NCBI GenBank assembly: GCA_003255065.1
Contig: QAOA01005530.1
Location: 231,623 to 295,622 of the forward strand
Direction: 5' to 3'
From: Cercis canadensis
Taxonomy: Eukaryota; Streptophyta; Magnoliopsida; Fabales; Fabaceae
DNA: 64,000 nucleotides
Shown here: one piece after another, positions 33,184 through 45,562 of the stretch
How positions within the stretch are numbered: the first letter of the stretch is position 1
How the letters are laid out: the number at the start of each line of letters is the position of its first letter
Position numbers and translations under genes: made by a program
The notes under the pieces: model-generated
The model's database searches: none
Told to the model about the DNA's origin: nothing
Seen by the model: the letters and a program-made list of their open reading frames with translations, nothing else

Positions 33184-34582
33184 TGGTTTATTAGGTGTTG
33201 CTATGCTACTCCCTGGCATCGCTACGCTTGAAGTCCACCAGCTGCAGAGGTGAGCAAGGTGCTGGGCATCCTTATGCTACTTCCTAGCGTCGCTACGCCC
33301 TCTCTTAGCCAAAAGCCACATTGAAGCATCATTTGGGCGTCGCTACGCCCTTGACCAATGTCGCTATGCCCATGACCTAGAGTCGCTTTGCCAGGCCATC
33401 CATCAAAGCACTCCCTGGGCGTCCTAGCACTCGTGATCCAGCGTCCCAACGCCCAATGTGCATTCTTCCACCCAACGTTCTATGCCCTCTCTTAGCCAAA
33501 AGCCACATTGAAGCATCCTTTGGGCGTTGCTACACCTTTGACCAATGTCGCTATGCCCATGACCTAGAGTCGCTTTTCCAGGCCATCCACCAAAGCACTC
33601 CCTGGGCGTCCTAGCGCTCGTGATCCATCGTCCCAACGCCTAACGTGCATTCTTCCGCACACGTGCTTTGTTTTTCCTATTAGAATTAGGAGTAATAGGT
33701 TTTAGTATTTAAACAACTTTTGGGTTTGAGTTTAGGGATCTTTTCTTGACTTTTTGGAAGTAGGGAAGCAAGAGCAAAACAAGGATTTGAGAGGTGCAAC
33801 TTGGACAACAGATCGGTGGCTTCTCTACAGAGTTTTATTCTTCTTCCCTTTGAATTATGTCTAGATTTTACCCTACCATGTTCTTATCTTTTACTGTGAG
33901 CTAATCTCTTATTTAGGGCTATGATGTAGCCTAATTATAAACGGTTGTAGTTTCTTGTGAAATTAATTTGAGGTTTATATTTTTTATTTGAGTGTTTATC
34001 CCTATTCTTAATGCTTCTAATTAATTGGCCATTAATTAGTTGATTAGTTAATCACTTAGAGACTGAAAGGAGATTTGTGTGTCTAGTTCATTAAGATGAA
34101 TACCACAGGTTGCATGTAGGATAGGAATATACCTCCATGACTTGTGTAGTCAATTAAGAGATTCATAGAACCTAATGAATTTATAATTATTATAACTCGA
34201 ATAGTAATATACAAGGTTAGTAATTGAGGATATTTTCACCAGACCTTGGGAGAGGCTAGTGAATGAATTAGGGAATCTTGACTAGCAATTAGGAAGATAA
34301 ATTGATATTAATGACATGAGGAATGAAAACCGGGATTATTTTTGGTGAAATTGGAACCATGGGCTTTTCTCTCTTGATTAATTAGTCGTTTTCTCTGTCT
34401 TAGCTTATTTTCAGTTTACTTAAAGTTCTATCTTGAAAATCTCCATACTCGTTTATTAGATAAAATTGAGATTAACCCAATTTCGATAATTGATAACATT
34501 AGTTCTCATGGGAATGTTAATTAACTCACATCTTATTACTTGGAAACAATAATGTGCACTTGCGTTAGAATTTTACACAACA
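33184..34582 (+). mobile_element. LTR C lacking its start, copy S3
   Basis: Matches from about 200 bp into the S1 LTR to the ACACAACA end. Two 187-bp U3 units are present (TTAGCCAAAAG at 33305 and 33492), as in S1 and unlike S2 and S4. The first 180 bp and the polypurine tract are missing. Joined to RT at 34582 as in S1 and S2. Confidence 0.87.
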
Positions 34583-36319
34583 ATAGTGGTCAAGAATGAG
34601 AATAATGAATTGATCCTAACTAGAACTGTGACTAGCTGGAGAGTGTGCATTGACTACATGAAGCTCAATAAGGCCACTAGAAAGGATCACATCCCATTGC
34701 CTTTTATTGATCAGATGCTTGACAGAATGGTTGGCCATCCTTATTGTTGTTTTCTTGATGGATACCCTAGCTATAATCAGATCTCTATAGCACCTGAAGA
34801 TTAGGAGAAGACTACCTTCACTTGCCCATATGGGAAATTTGCCTTCAGACGCATGTCCTTTGGGTTATGCAATGCACCAACCTCTTTTCATATGTGCATG
34901 ATGGCAATTCTCTTACATGGTGGAGAGGTTTATTGAAGTGTTTATAGATGACTTTTTAGTCTTTGGAACTTCTTTTGATTCATGCTTGGCTAATCTTGCT
35001 TAAGTTCTCCAATGTTGTGAAGAAACTAATCTAGTGCTCAACTGGGAAAAGTGCCACTTCATGGAGACATAGGGCATTGTCTTAGGCCATAAGATCTATG
35101 CTTCTGGTGTTGCGGCTGATTGGGCTAAGAAAGAAACTATTGAGAAGCTGCCACCTCCTACATATGCTAAAGGAGTGTGTAGTTTTATGGGCCATGTTGG
35201 ATTCTATAAGTGCTTCATTAAAGACTTCTCCAAGATAATTGAGCATCTCTACAATCTACTTCTCAAAGATGTGCCTTTTAAAATTATTGTAGATTGTCTT
35301 AAGGCTTTCCAAGTTCTTAAGAAGGCTTTGGTATCTGCCACTATGATCATAGCTGCTGATTAGGATTTTCCTTTTGAATTGATGTGTGTTTTAAGGGCCA
35401 TGCTGGATTCTATAAGTGCTTCATTAAAGACTTTTCCAAGATAATTGAGCCTCTCTACAATCTACTTCTTAAAGATGTGCCTTTTAAATTTATTGTAGAT
35501 TGTCTTGATGCTTTCCAAGTTCTTAAGAAGGCTTTGGTATCTGCCCCTATGATCATAGCTGCTGATTAGGATTTTCCTTTTGAATTGATGTGTGATGCCA
35601 ATGATTTTGCTATAGGAGCTATTTTGGGATAGAGTAGAAACAAGGTCTTCCATGTTATTTATTATGATAGTCGCTCCTTTAACCCTGCTTAGATGAACTA
35701 TGTACCACTGAAAAAGAACTGCTACTAATGGTTTATGCTTTTAACAAGTTTTGGCCATACTTCATAGGACCCAGACCATATTCTACACTGACCATTATGC
35801 CATCATGTATCTGATCGAGAAAAAAGATGCAAAACTCAGATTAATCAAATGGGTGCTCCTACTATAAGAGTTTGACTTGGAGATCAAAGACAAGAAGGGA
35901 ACAAAAAATCAAGTAACTGATCATTTGTACCGCTTAGAGCCATATGAGCAACATGATTAGACAAAGCCTCATATTAATGATGCATTCCCAAATGAACAAC
36001 TCTATAATATCTCTGTTGGGAAGCTTCCTTGGTATTCAGATTTTGCTAATTATTTGACTAGTAAGGTTCTTCCACTAGAGCAAAGCAGCAATCAACAGAG
36101 GAAGAAATTTCTCTATGATGTGAAGCATTACTTATGGGATGACCCTTTTGTCTACAAGCATTGCTCTGATAGGATTATCAGAAAGTGTGTCCCTAAAGAG
36201 GAGATGGTGAGTATACTTCATCACTGCCATTCTTCTAAATATAGTGGTCACTTTAGAGCTAACCATTCTGCAGCTAAGATCCTTTAGTCAGGTTTCTACT
36301 AGTTGACATTGTTCAAAGG
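34583..36319 (+). pseudogene. Athila-like RT-RNase H-integrase N-terminus (pol C, copy S3) with a 206-bp tandem duplication
   Basis: Same as 7149-8680 with the shared stops. In addition, the segment from GGGCCATG at 35189 is repeated from 35395: the RT C-terminal part with FYKCFIKDFSKIIE through VLKKALVSA is present twice in a row. One base is lost near 35702 (TATGTACCACTG). FIDDF is at about 34945. Confidence 0.9.
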
Positions 36320-37232
36320 CACACTGGTGAGGATCCTAACACCCAATCAAGAGACCCGTCATCCATGTCTGTGGGTCCGATCACAAGAGCAAGAGCTAAA
36401 AGGATGCAAGAAGCTTTGAACGGCTTGATTGATAAGATCGAGGCTCAAGGAACAAGTTTGGATGGAAGCCAAAAGCTCTATGCTCAATTTAGGCTAAAAA
36501 TGAAGATATTGAAGACGGGTAGAACCTTGGGGGCCGCAGCCTCCAAAACTCGATGTCGTAGCACTCCAAATCAATCAGAATGGCTTCTAGACAAGGCCTA
36601 AGTTGCCGCAGCACCCAGCAGACAGCAAGCCAGGCACCGCAGCGCCAACCCTCAATGCCGCAGCTCCCCGTCAATTTATAGCTTAGCGAGTTTTGACCCA
36701 AAATGAGTGTTTTGGTTAGTGGCTCCAAGCTTGGACCAACTTTTAGCCAATTTCACTTAGGTTATTAATGTTATCCATTTGGGACATCTAGTTATTATTT
36801 TGGGCTTATTTAGGTTTTGTTAAGGCCTTTGGCCCAATTAGACTTAGAATTAGGGTTATGCTTGTTTTGTTTAAAAGGGAGGCCAATGCTCTTGTCATGG
36901 TCAGAATACGCATTTTGAGTAAAGTTAAGAGTCTTCTCCTTCCATGGTTTTTTGAAGAACTAGTGTAACTTATCAAGAACCATAGTTCTTATGGCGTTTG
37001 TAACTTATCAAGTACTCCAGGTTCTTGTGGCGTTCAATTCTAGAACTTATTGCTTGCCTTCTATCTTTCTCGAGCGTGGCATTCATATATCTTCCATGGA
37101 TACCTTCAGCTCCCGCTTTGCTAAGCGATGGGTCGAGTTCCTCGTTTTCGTTCCGAAACTTGATTTAAACAGTTCATCGTGCATTTGGAATCTCTACATT
37201 TGGGTTACCCCATAGGGATTCGCATCACACAC
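36320..37232 (+). mobile_element. Chromovirus solo LTR (36325-37227) with CACAC target duplication, copy S3
   Basis: 903 bp, as in S1, bounded by CACAC at 36320-36324 and 37228-37232. The start is mutated to TGGTGAGG. It codes the same GPITRARAKRMQEAL segment (36372-36410). Confidence 0.92.
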
Positions 37233-38215
37233 CCTTATATGTCTGCTTGTGACATATGCCAGAGGACTGACAATATATCTTGTTGACATGAGATGGCTCT
37301 AAATAATATTCTAGAGGTAGAGTTGTTTGATGTGTGGTGGATTGATTTCATGAGACCATTTCTATCTTTCAACAATAATTATATTCTTTTAACTGTAGAT
37401 TATGTGTCCAAGTGGGTTAAAGTTGTAGCCTTACCAACCAATGACTCTAAGGTGGTAATTAATTTTTTGAAGAAAAACATTTTCACTTGCTTTGGCACTG
37501 CAAGAGCTATCATAAATGGTGAAGGGGAGCACTTATGTAACAAGCAGCTAGATACACTCTTAGCCAAGTATGGGGTCAAGTACAAGATTGTCACTGCTTA
37601 TCATCCCTAGACTAGTGGCCATGTGGAGATCTCCAATAGAGAGTTAAAGTGGATATTAGAGAAAACAATGAACACTAATAGGAAGAATTAGTCCGAGAAG
37701 TTAGATGATGCTTTTTGGGCATATAGGATAGCTTTCAAGACACCAATAGCCATGTCACCTTACCAATTGGTGTTAGGGAAAGCTTGTCACCTACCTATGG
37801 AGTTAGAGCACCGGGCATATTATGCAATTAAGAAGTTGAATTTTGATCTTCAAGTCGCCGGTGAAAACCATCTACTGTAGCTCAATGAGATGGATGAATT
37901 TTTGCCAAGAAGCTTATAAGAATGCCAGTTATACAAGGCACAAACTAAACAGTGGCATGATAAGCGTATCTTAAGGCGTGAGTTTACTCCTGGTCGGCAG
38001 GTCCTTTTGTTCAATTCTTATTTGAAGCTATTTCCAGGAAAGCTGACATCTAGGTAGTCAGGATCTTTCACTGTGGTCCAAGTATTTCCTCATGGAGATG
38101 TGAAAATTCAAAGTGTTGATCATAGATTTAAAGTCAATGGCTAATGGCTCATGGCTTAGATTGATGGTGTGAAGGACCTTCAAAAGTCCTCAATCACCCT
38201 TGTAAAGCCAAAATG
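37233..38215 (+). pseudogene. Athila-like integrase, remainder of pol C (copy S3)
   Basis: Better preserved than S1: it lacks the one-base deletion, so VDYVSKW through [17 protein letters not shown] is open (37293-37610). The second catalytic Asp is again Gly ([10 protein letters not shown]), so the loss predates the duplication. TAG at 37608 and 37689 and later stops end it. Confidence 0.9.
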
Positions 38216-38487
38216 ATACATTCCAGAGATAGTTAGGTTGAGGACTATAAAACATGCACTTTTTAAGAGGCAACCTAGGTTTTCTTAATATTTATCTTAG
38301 TTTTAGTTTAGTTGTGTTAATTTTTTTTTCCACGCTTGTGTTTTAATTTCTATTTATTCTATGATTAAATTTGATGAATTTTTTGTTTTGCAATTTTTTT
38401 CAGGGCTTAAACAAATTTGGGGGAGCTAGTGTATCATAATAGAAAAAAAGAGCTGAAATAAGAACCTAGGCAGATGAAAAGAAGTAG
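38216..38487 (+). other. Post-pol region of pol C (copy S3)
   Basis: Same as 10561-10847, with AAATTTGGGGGAGCTA at about 38412-38427. Confidence 0.6.
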
Positions 38488-38929
38488 TATATCTAACACA
38501 AGTCTACGAAGTTTCTTCATATGGTCAATTCATAAAAACTATTAATCAAGAGATAGTAGTTCAATGTAAGAAAAAAGATAAAAAAGGATACTAACAAAAG
38601 AAAAAACAAATTAAGAAATATTTGTCATCAAATGAATTAAAATGATAGATTAATTTCTACTTCCTCAAAAGATAGAAAAAAGGAATTCAGCAATATAATA
38701 AATCTAGAAAATATTATAATATAATCGAATCAAGCAAAATTACAAAATAAAATTGTGAAAGATTTAAATTTTATAAGATATTATAGAGAATTTGTTTGTT
38801 ATATGTGTAGTCAAATTTAAAATTGGAAGAGAAATTCTCCAAGGAATGAGAAGATAAATTCAATAAATGCAAGTAAATAATTAAAAGAAGAATTAATCAA
38901 ATTATTTGTAAATAATGTTACTATCACAT
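38488..38929 (+). pseudogene. Endogenous pararetrovirus fragment, first in array
   Basis: Nearly identical to 10848-11289 and similar to the second half of 39740-40649, which is longer. Plus-strand broken frames show a Lys-rich region and a Cys-x2-Cys zinc-knuckle-like end near 38800-38850. The zinc-knuckle order is disturbed and many stops are present. Family: Caulimoviridae, by pattern only. Confidence 0.5.
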
Positions 38930-39725
38930 ATGGGCACTATAGAAATTGTTGATTATCTAGTGATAATGAAAGTGAAAATATTTTTTCTAGAGTTGTCAAG
39001 TTGTAGTCAAATTTTTTGGGTAGTGTCAAGCAACAAATTGAGACCAACAAATGTCAACTAACTAATCGAGATTCTAAATAATATAGAAGCTCTAACTTTC
39101 AAAGTATAGGTCATAGTAACTCTAGTGTATTGGAGCAGGGTTGGCCTTAGTTGATGATTCAAGCTTTCTTCCATATGACCAATTTGTGAAACACCCTTTT
39201 GTAGGCAGCTTTAGAAGGCTACAAACTACAATACTAAGCTTGGATCTGAAGTCATTGTTCAAAATGTATAAAACAATATGTAGATCCACCTTCTGTTCCT
39301 AAACTTGAATGCAGCTTCACATAAGTGGGCATTTGGTGTCATAGCAAAGCTTCTCAATAATGCAATTGGTGAGGCCCATAATAGCAAGGTGGCTACTTTT
39401 GTCTTTGTAGAAAAAATTTCAAATCCAAAGGATGGAAGAGATGTATTATTGATTCAAGATGATGGTGGTGGAATGAGTTGACAAACAATGTGTCGTTCTA
39501 TGAAAAGTCAAAATCTGCAATCAAAAAGTATGGAAATGGCTTCAAGACTACCAATACGACACTTTGTACATATGTCATTATCTTCAACCGCGACTTGAAT
39601 TATACAATATGGACTCACAACATTGGACTTCTATCTCACACGTTTTTTATGTGAACATGTCTTGATAGAATAGTTGTACCCATGGTGAACTATGAGTGAG
39701 AAAGAAATATAAAATTATATAAATA
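38930..39725 (+). pseudogene. MORC-type GHKL ATPase fragment, first in array
   Basis: ATG at 38930 (MGTIEIVDLSSDNES). The GHKL N-box is at about 39345-39385, DVLLIQDDGGGM at 39449-39475 keeps the ATP-lid Asp/Gly motif, and a small deletion follows. Then KYGNGFKT (39525-39548), a TTLCTYVIIFNRDLN-like strand, and a VVPMVNYE motif near 39680. This is the order of plant MORC ATPases up to the end of the ATPase domain. Stops at 39478 and 39656 and small indels disable it. No introns are apparent over about 800 bp, which suggests a processed copy (inference). Confidence 0.75.
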
Positions 39726-40649
39726 AAATTATAATAGCAGTATATGCTTACAAGCTAAAAGTTCAAATAACTAACCCAATAAATCTTCTTAGAGTGATAA
39801 CTACTAGATTTAGTTCCCAACTAAGTGGATTGATGGATAATTATGTTATTGAAGATTAAAGGATAGAAGTAGGAAATTCGACAAGACCAGATACTAATTA
39901 TTCAAATTATATAGAAGTCTTAATTAAAAGAATTGTTAAACATATTAGAGGAGAACCAAAAACTTTCGAGAAAAATATTTAGAATTCTTTAACAATCTCA
40001 GATGTAAAAAACTCTCAGATTTAAGATGGTATAAACATGTACTCTTTTAAAAAGTATTTTAAAGAAATGGTTGCAATGCAGCTTATTAGAAAGAAAAGTT
40101 TATTTCTTGGTTTGAAATATTTTTTGCAGAAAAGGTCAAAGCTAGATTGAGAAATATCATATATAATCAAGGATTATCTTTAACACAAGTCTACGAAACT
40201 TCTTCAACTGGTTAATTAGTTAAAACTATTAATCAAGAGATAGTAGTTCACTGTAATAATAATATAATAAAATATTAAAAAATAAGATACTAACAAAAGA
40301 AAAACAAATTATGAAATATTTGCCAGCAAATGGATTATAATGACAGATTAATTTCTCCTTCCTCAAAAGATAGAAAAAAGTTCAAACCATTTAAAAAGGA
40401 ATTCATAAATACAATAAATTTAAAAAATAATAATAGAATCGAATCAAGAAAAAATACAAAATCAAATTGCTAAAGATTTAAATTCTATAAGATATTACAG
40501 AGAACTTGTTTGTCATATGTGTGCTCAAATTTGAAATTGGAAGAGAAATTGTCAATGAAGAATAATATAATTTCATTAAATGCAAGTAAGGAATTAAAAG
40601 AAGAATTAATCAATTTTTTTTTTTTTTGTAAATAATGTTGCAATCACAT
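39726..40649 (+). pseudogene. Endogenous pararetrovirus fragment, second (longest) in array
   Basis: Broken plus-strand frames resemble the capsid C-terminal half and nucleocapsid basic region of plant pararetroviruses. A conserved-looking stretch around 40110-40165 is followed by a Lys/Arg-rich region (40365-40400) and a Cys-x2-Cys...Cys pattern at about 40515-40555, in which the His of the zinc knuckle is not where expected. The segment has numerous stops. It lies head to tail between two MORC fragments. Confidence 0.55.
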
Positions 40650-41470
40650 ATGGGCACTATAGAAATTGTTGATTTATCTAGTGATAATGAATGTAAAAAT
40701 GTTATTTCTAGAGTTGTCAAGTTGCAGTAAGATTTTGTGGGTGGTGCGAAGCAACAAATTGAGACCAATAAACGTCGACTAGCTGATCGAGATTCTGAAT
40801 AATATAGAAGCTCTAACTTTCAAAGTATAGGTCATAGTAACTCTAGTGTATTGGAGTAGGGTTGACCTTAGTTTATGATATGGGCCTTCCCTACACGTGA
40901 CCAATTTGTGCAGCACCCCATTGTAGGCAATTTTGGAAAACTACAAACTACGATGATGAGCTTGGATCTAATGTCATTGTTCAAAATGCATAAAACAATA
41001 TGTACATCCACTCTATGTTCCTTGACTCTAATACAGCTTCACATAAGTGGGCATTTGGTGCCATTGCAAAACTTCTTGATAATGCAATTGATGAGGCCCA
41101 CAATGGCAAGGTGGCTACTTTTGTCTTTGTAGATAAAAGTTCAGGTCCAAACGATGGAAGTCCTGCATTGTTGATTCAAAATAATGGTGGTGGAATAGAT
41201 TGACAAATAATGTGTCGTTGTATGAGTTTTGAGTTGTTAGATTAAAAGTCAAAATTTGTGATTGGAAAGTAATAAAATGGTTTCAAAACTACTAGTACGC
41301 AACTTTGTACATAAGTCATTATCCTCAACCGCCACTTGAATAATACGATTTTGACTCAAAGCATTGGACTTCTATCTCACACATTTTTTATGAGAACATG
41401 TCTTGATAGAATAGTTGTACCCATTGTGAACTATGAGTGGGCAACAAATATAAAATCATATGAATGAAAT
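40650..41470 (+). pseudogene. MORC-type GHKL ATPase fragment, second in array
   Basis: ATG at 40650. 41000-41203 is open and reads SHKWAFGAIAKLLDNAIDEAHNGKVATF, the N-box (41078-41095), then DGSPALLIQ and NNGGG (41180-41195), where both Asp of DDGGG are Asn. Beyond a stop at 41201 the frame shows RCMSFELLD, NGFKTT, a HLNNTILTQSIGLLSHTFF stretch and RIVVPIVNYE (about 41415-41445). The best MORC match in the window; inactive because of stops and the lost motif. Confidence 0.78.
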
Positions 41471-42120
41471 TATATATCAGTAGGAAATTCGACAAGACCT
41501 GATACTAATTATTCAAACTATATAGAAGTCTTAAAGAAAATAATTGTTAAACATTTTATAGGACAAAAAAAACTTTCCAGAAAAATCTTTAGAATTCTTA
41601 AACAACCTGACATGTAAAAAACTCTCAGATATAAGATGTTATAAGAATGTATTTTTAAGAAATGGTTGCAATATAGCTCATTAGAAACAAAAGTTCATTT
41701 CTTGGTTTGAAATCTTTTTGCAAAAAATTTCAAAGCTAGATTGGGAAATATCATATGAAATCAAGAATTATCTCTAATACAAGTCTATGAAATGTCATTT
41801 TGGATGGTATAAGAATGTATGAGTTTTAGGTTAATTCTTTTATTGTTTTAATGCTTAGTTTGAAGGCTTTTTTTTTTGGAGAATTTTGTTCATTGTTTTG
41901 CAGTATTTTTGAAGAATAATCTTTTTGCAAAAAATTTCAAAGCTAGATTGATAAATATCATATGAAATCAAGAATTATCTCTAACACAAGTCTATGAAAT
42001 GTCATTTTGGATGGTATAAGGATGTATGAGTTTTAAGTTAATTCTTTTATTGTTTTAATGCTTAGTTTGAAGGCTTTTTTGGAGAATTTTGTTCATTGTT
42101 TTGGACTATTTTTGAAGAAT
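41471..42120 (+). pseudogene. Endogenous pararetrovirus fragment, third in array, with 207-bp tandem duplication
   Basis: 41475-41800 repeats the start of 39860-40170. From 41712 a 207-bp unit (start ATCTTTTTGCAAAAAATTTC) is repeated at 41919. The last shared viral-like stretch is around 41740-41800 and again 41940-42005. Beyond it the sequence is T-rich and unassigned. Confidence 0.5.
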
Positions 42121-43570
42121 TTTTTACAAGATTTTGGGTTGGTTTTGGTCGCTAATCCAGGGCTATCTTTAGAGCTAATTTAAGAAAAAAAACTTTTGTG
42201 CTATCATAGACTTGGTTCTATGCTATTTTGTGATTGTTTTGAGTTTGATTTCATTTCCGTCCTCGACTTATTTTTATGTCATTTTTGCATTGTTTCTATG
42301 GCTGCCCTTAGTTTATTTTTGGTGCTATTTTAGTGACTATTTCAAGATAAAAGGGATGTTGTTTTGCTTTATTTTTAGCACATCGTTCAACATTCATTGG
42401 AGAATCTTTTTGGATTCATCTTCCACACCTATTAAAATGGTTTTGGAGTTAGTTACTATGCTATTTTGGGTGTGATATTGAGAATATGGTGGCTGTTCTA
42501 CGATCATTCCAAGATTGAGCTGGAGTTGTTTTGTAAATTATTAAACATATTAAGTTGTAGTCCTTACTTATTTGTCTTTATTTGGGATCCTTCCTATGTG
42601 CGAGAGTCAAGAGGTTTGCTTTAGTTGATTTTGTTTGGGGTCATAAACCTTTTAACTATTGTTTGGTGTTTTTCATAAGGAATTTTAAATATGACCAATG
42701 CTGGCTACAAGTGCATGATAAATTAAAATTTTAAATATTGAACAATTAGTTGAAGACTTAGAGCTAAAATACTTTCTTTTCTTTTTTACTTGACCTGTAA
42801 TTTCAATTTTCTTTCTCTTATAACTTTAAAAAATGAGTTATAATAATTCATTCATATATTGCATTTAGGAATGTGATTGGGTGTTTAGTATCCATAGGTC
42901 CCTTAATTATTATCAAACGACAGGGTGATTCATCTCTATATAAGGGGGCAAACACTATTCAACCTAGGTAAGGATTAGCGCCACCTCAGACAACGCATAC
43001 TACAAGTAATGAGTGAAAGGATTTATGACTCATTTGTGGCATTCCATATCATGTTTATTATTATGTATTAGCTATTTGACATGTATGAGTTCAAATTATA
43101 GCTATTTAAATTATTTTCATTCTTGGATTAATAAAAATAAGATAGCTAGAATAATCAATTATTTTAGACTCCCTTTTGAATCTTTATTTTACCTTACTTC
43201 ACTTCATTTTACTTTTTTTACTTACTTTTTTCTCTATTAAATAAAAAAGTGGGGTCAAACTAAAGAAAAGATGTTTGAAAGTACATAAATTTTTTTGAAA
43301 TTATAATTGTTCCCTTTTTGAAAAAAAAATAAAAAATAAATTTTATTATTCAAAACTACAATGGCTTTGTTCCCTAATTAGCGTATGTAAGAACTTGTAG
43401 GGTAAGCAAGTCAAGACACTTTGTTAAAATAATTTCCTTACTTTTATTTTCTATTTCATTTTGAAAATTCAATAAAAAAAAACATGGATCAACTTGTTTT
43501 TAGTTTCATTTTCTTTAATTCGTATAACAATGGTTTTCATGCTAACTATTGGCTCAAATAAAAAAAAAAA
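42121..43570. other. Unassigned AT-rich sequence
   Basis: No convincing coding pattern; ORFs at 42212-42475 and 43013-43240 are Phe/Leu-rich frames in T-rich DNA. A short X piece (GGCTACAAGTGCATGATAAA, about 42704-42770) is present. A TATA-like CTCTATATAAGGGGG at 42933-42947 could be a promoter relic of the pararetrovirus or another element; this is weak. Confidence 0.4.
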
Positions 43571-43737
43571 TCCCTACTTTTAATAAGTGAAACATTGAAG
43601 CCAATGAACACATTTAAATATTTGACTTGTTAGTTTATTGTGCTTGAAACATGGGTTTGTGCAGCACATTATCTTAAAGTTATAGATAGGCTCTTGGTTG
43701 GACTTATAAGCAATCAAACTTCCTTAAGTTTGTCAAA
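43571..43737 (-). repeat. Inverted end of repeat X
   Basis: TCCCTACTTTTAATAAGTG and the next 145 bp are the reverse complement of 45830-45984. Together they bracket 43738-45829 as inverted terminal-like arms. Confidence 0.8.
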
Positions 43738-43879
43738 TTATCCTCTGGAAGAGATATTAAAGTGATCACATTATCTTCTTGCATATATTAGAACCATATA
43801 CTACATATCTATTCAATTAAAAATCAATGCTCAACTCATTTAAGCAAATCCTGTATATATTGAAATCTTTCACCTTAGA

Positions 43880-44640
43880 GGTTGTTGATGCAAGGATTTT
43901 ACCACCTGATCATGCTCTGGCAAAAGGACCTCAAAATGCTGCTGCTAATGACAAGTATAATGACTCAGGTATAAGATTGCTAACATATTAAGTGGAATCG
44001 AAAGCTTCTATACATGGATTAAAGATTATTTTAACCACACTAACTTTATTTGAAACAGACAATGAGCAATTTGTTGAGCTTGGAGATGATGATTCTGGTA
44101 GTGAGGGTAACTATACTGAATACATTTTATTCCATTTCTAATGGGAGACCATTATATATGTACCATGTTATTTTTAAAAGCTACCACATTTTTCTTACAT
44201 ATCAATACACAATTATAAATAATTATAAATATTTAACATATCCTCATACAGATGATGAGCTACTCAAGAGTACCAGTTGCATTTGTTCATAGTGTTCACA
44301 GTTTCATATTGATCTATTCTGATTCATATCATTTCTGGTATTGACATATCTATTATTACTTTTATCCAGTATATCCCATCTTTTTTTGCACAACAACATC
44401 TTATTTAGGCATAAGGTCAATGGATTTTGTGCCATAGAGATAGCAGTGAATTGATATTGCACTGTACAAGATCATCACACCGCCGTAACAATGTTACCCT
44501 AAGAAGGGAATGAAATGATTACTTAGAACCATATGACCTTTCTCTTGACGATGCTTTATTGATATCAATAAACCCACATTCGCCAAGAGTTATGGATGTT
44601 GTTATTTTCAAAGATAAAACAGCTTTTTTCCATTAGATAT
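43880..44640 (+). pseudogene. Exon-like islands of an unidentified gene
   Basis: EVVDARILPPDHALAKGPQ (43877-43935) ends in CAG|GTATAAG, like a donor site. DNEQFVELGDDDSGSE (44059-44106) is preceded by TTGAAACAG and followed by GTAACTA, again splice-like. A third piece, DDELLKSTS, starts near 44252. These look like short acidic exons separated by AT-rich introns. I do not recognise the gene. They lie between the inverted X arms, as a captured fragment would. Confidence 0.35.
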
Positions 44641-44786
44641 TAAGTTAAACTAATCTTTAAACAAGAGTTAGACTATTTGTATGTTACATTTTTATGTATT
44701 TATTTTAATTGGTAGTACTCCAAAGTCAAAGTTTATGTTAATTGGTACTACTCCAATGTGAAAGATATCAAATGTTACATTTCAGA

Positions 44787-44910
44787 TTCTGTATGTGATA
44801 GCCAATATTTGTATAGACACCATAGCAACTTTATCTACTTTTGCATTGCACAGGCATGACACTTGATTAAAGTAAACTAGAAAAAGCAAAAATTATAAAA
44901 ATCAAAAATT
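44787..44910 (+). repeat. Source-like copy of the junction filler fragment
   Basis: Matches 15133-15266 and, inverted, 54124-54260 with some 8-10% differences. It follows CATTTCAG, an acceptor-like site, and may belong to the exon-like region before it. Confidence 0.6.
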
Positions 44911-44999
44911 TAAGTAAAATTGAATTAGGCTAAATTTAAAAAATCATTTTTTTTTCATTTTCATTTGTCTCTCTTTTCCATTTTTTTTAATANTTTAAT

Positions 45000-45511
45000 A
45001 AAAACAAATTTGGAAAAAATTTAAAATCATATCCGGAGAAAATACGATTTCTACAGTTTTCCTTTCTTTACATGTTTACTATTTGAGGGATGTGAGAAGC
45101 AAACACTTTCATGTCCTCATGTAGGAAACATGTAAAAAAATAGATAAGTATTTTTGTTGCGATAAAGGAAAAGACAATTGTCATTATTCAAGATTACTCA
45201 TGATGCAAAAGATAAACTAAATCTAAAAAGACCAAGATTCGAGCCTGGGAATTAGCAATAAATTTAAAACCAGGATTTAAGCTTTAGAATTGACAAGAAA
45301 TTTAAAATCAGGATTCGAGCTTGGGAATTAGCTAGAAATTTAAAACAAGGGTTCAAGCTAGAGAATTGGCAGAAAATTTAAAAATCAAGATTCAAACAAA
45401 CATAAAAGAACAAGAATAAAACCGATAAACAACTCAAGAACTAGCTAAATACCAAGTGAATGATATCTAATTCATTTATATAAAATGCACTCATTATTTA
45501 ACATAGATATA

Positions 45512-45562
<51 letters not shown>

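Noticed and set aside
42212..42475. 87-codon hydrophobic ORF
   Set aside because: Phe/Leu/Ser composition follows from T-rich DNA; no conserved motif.
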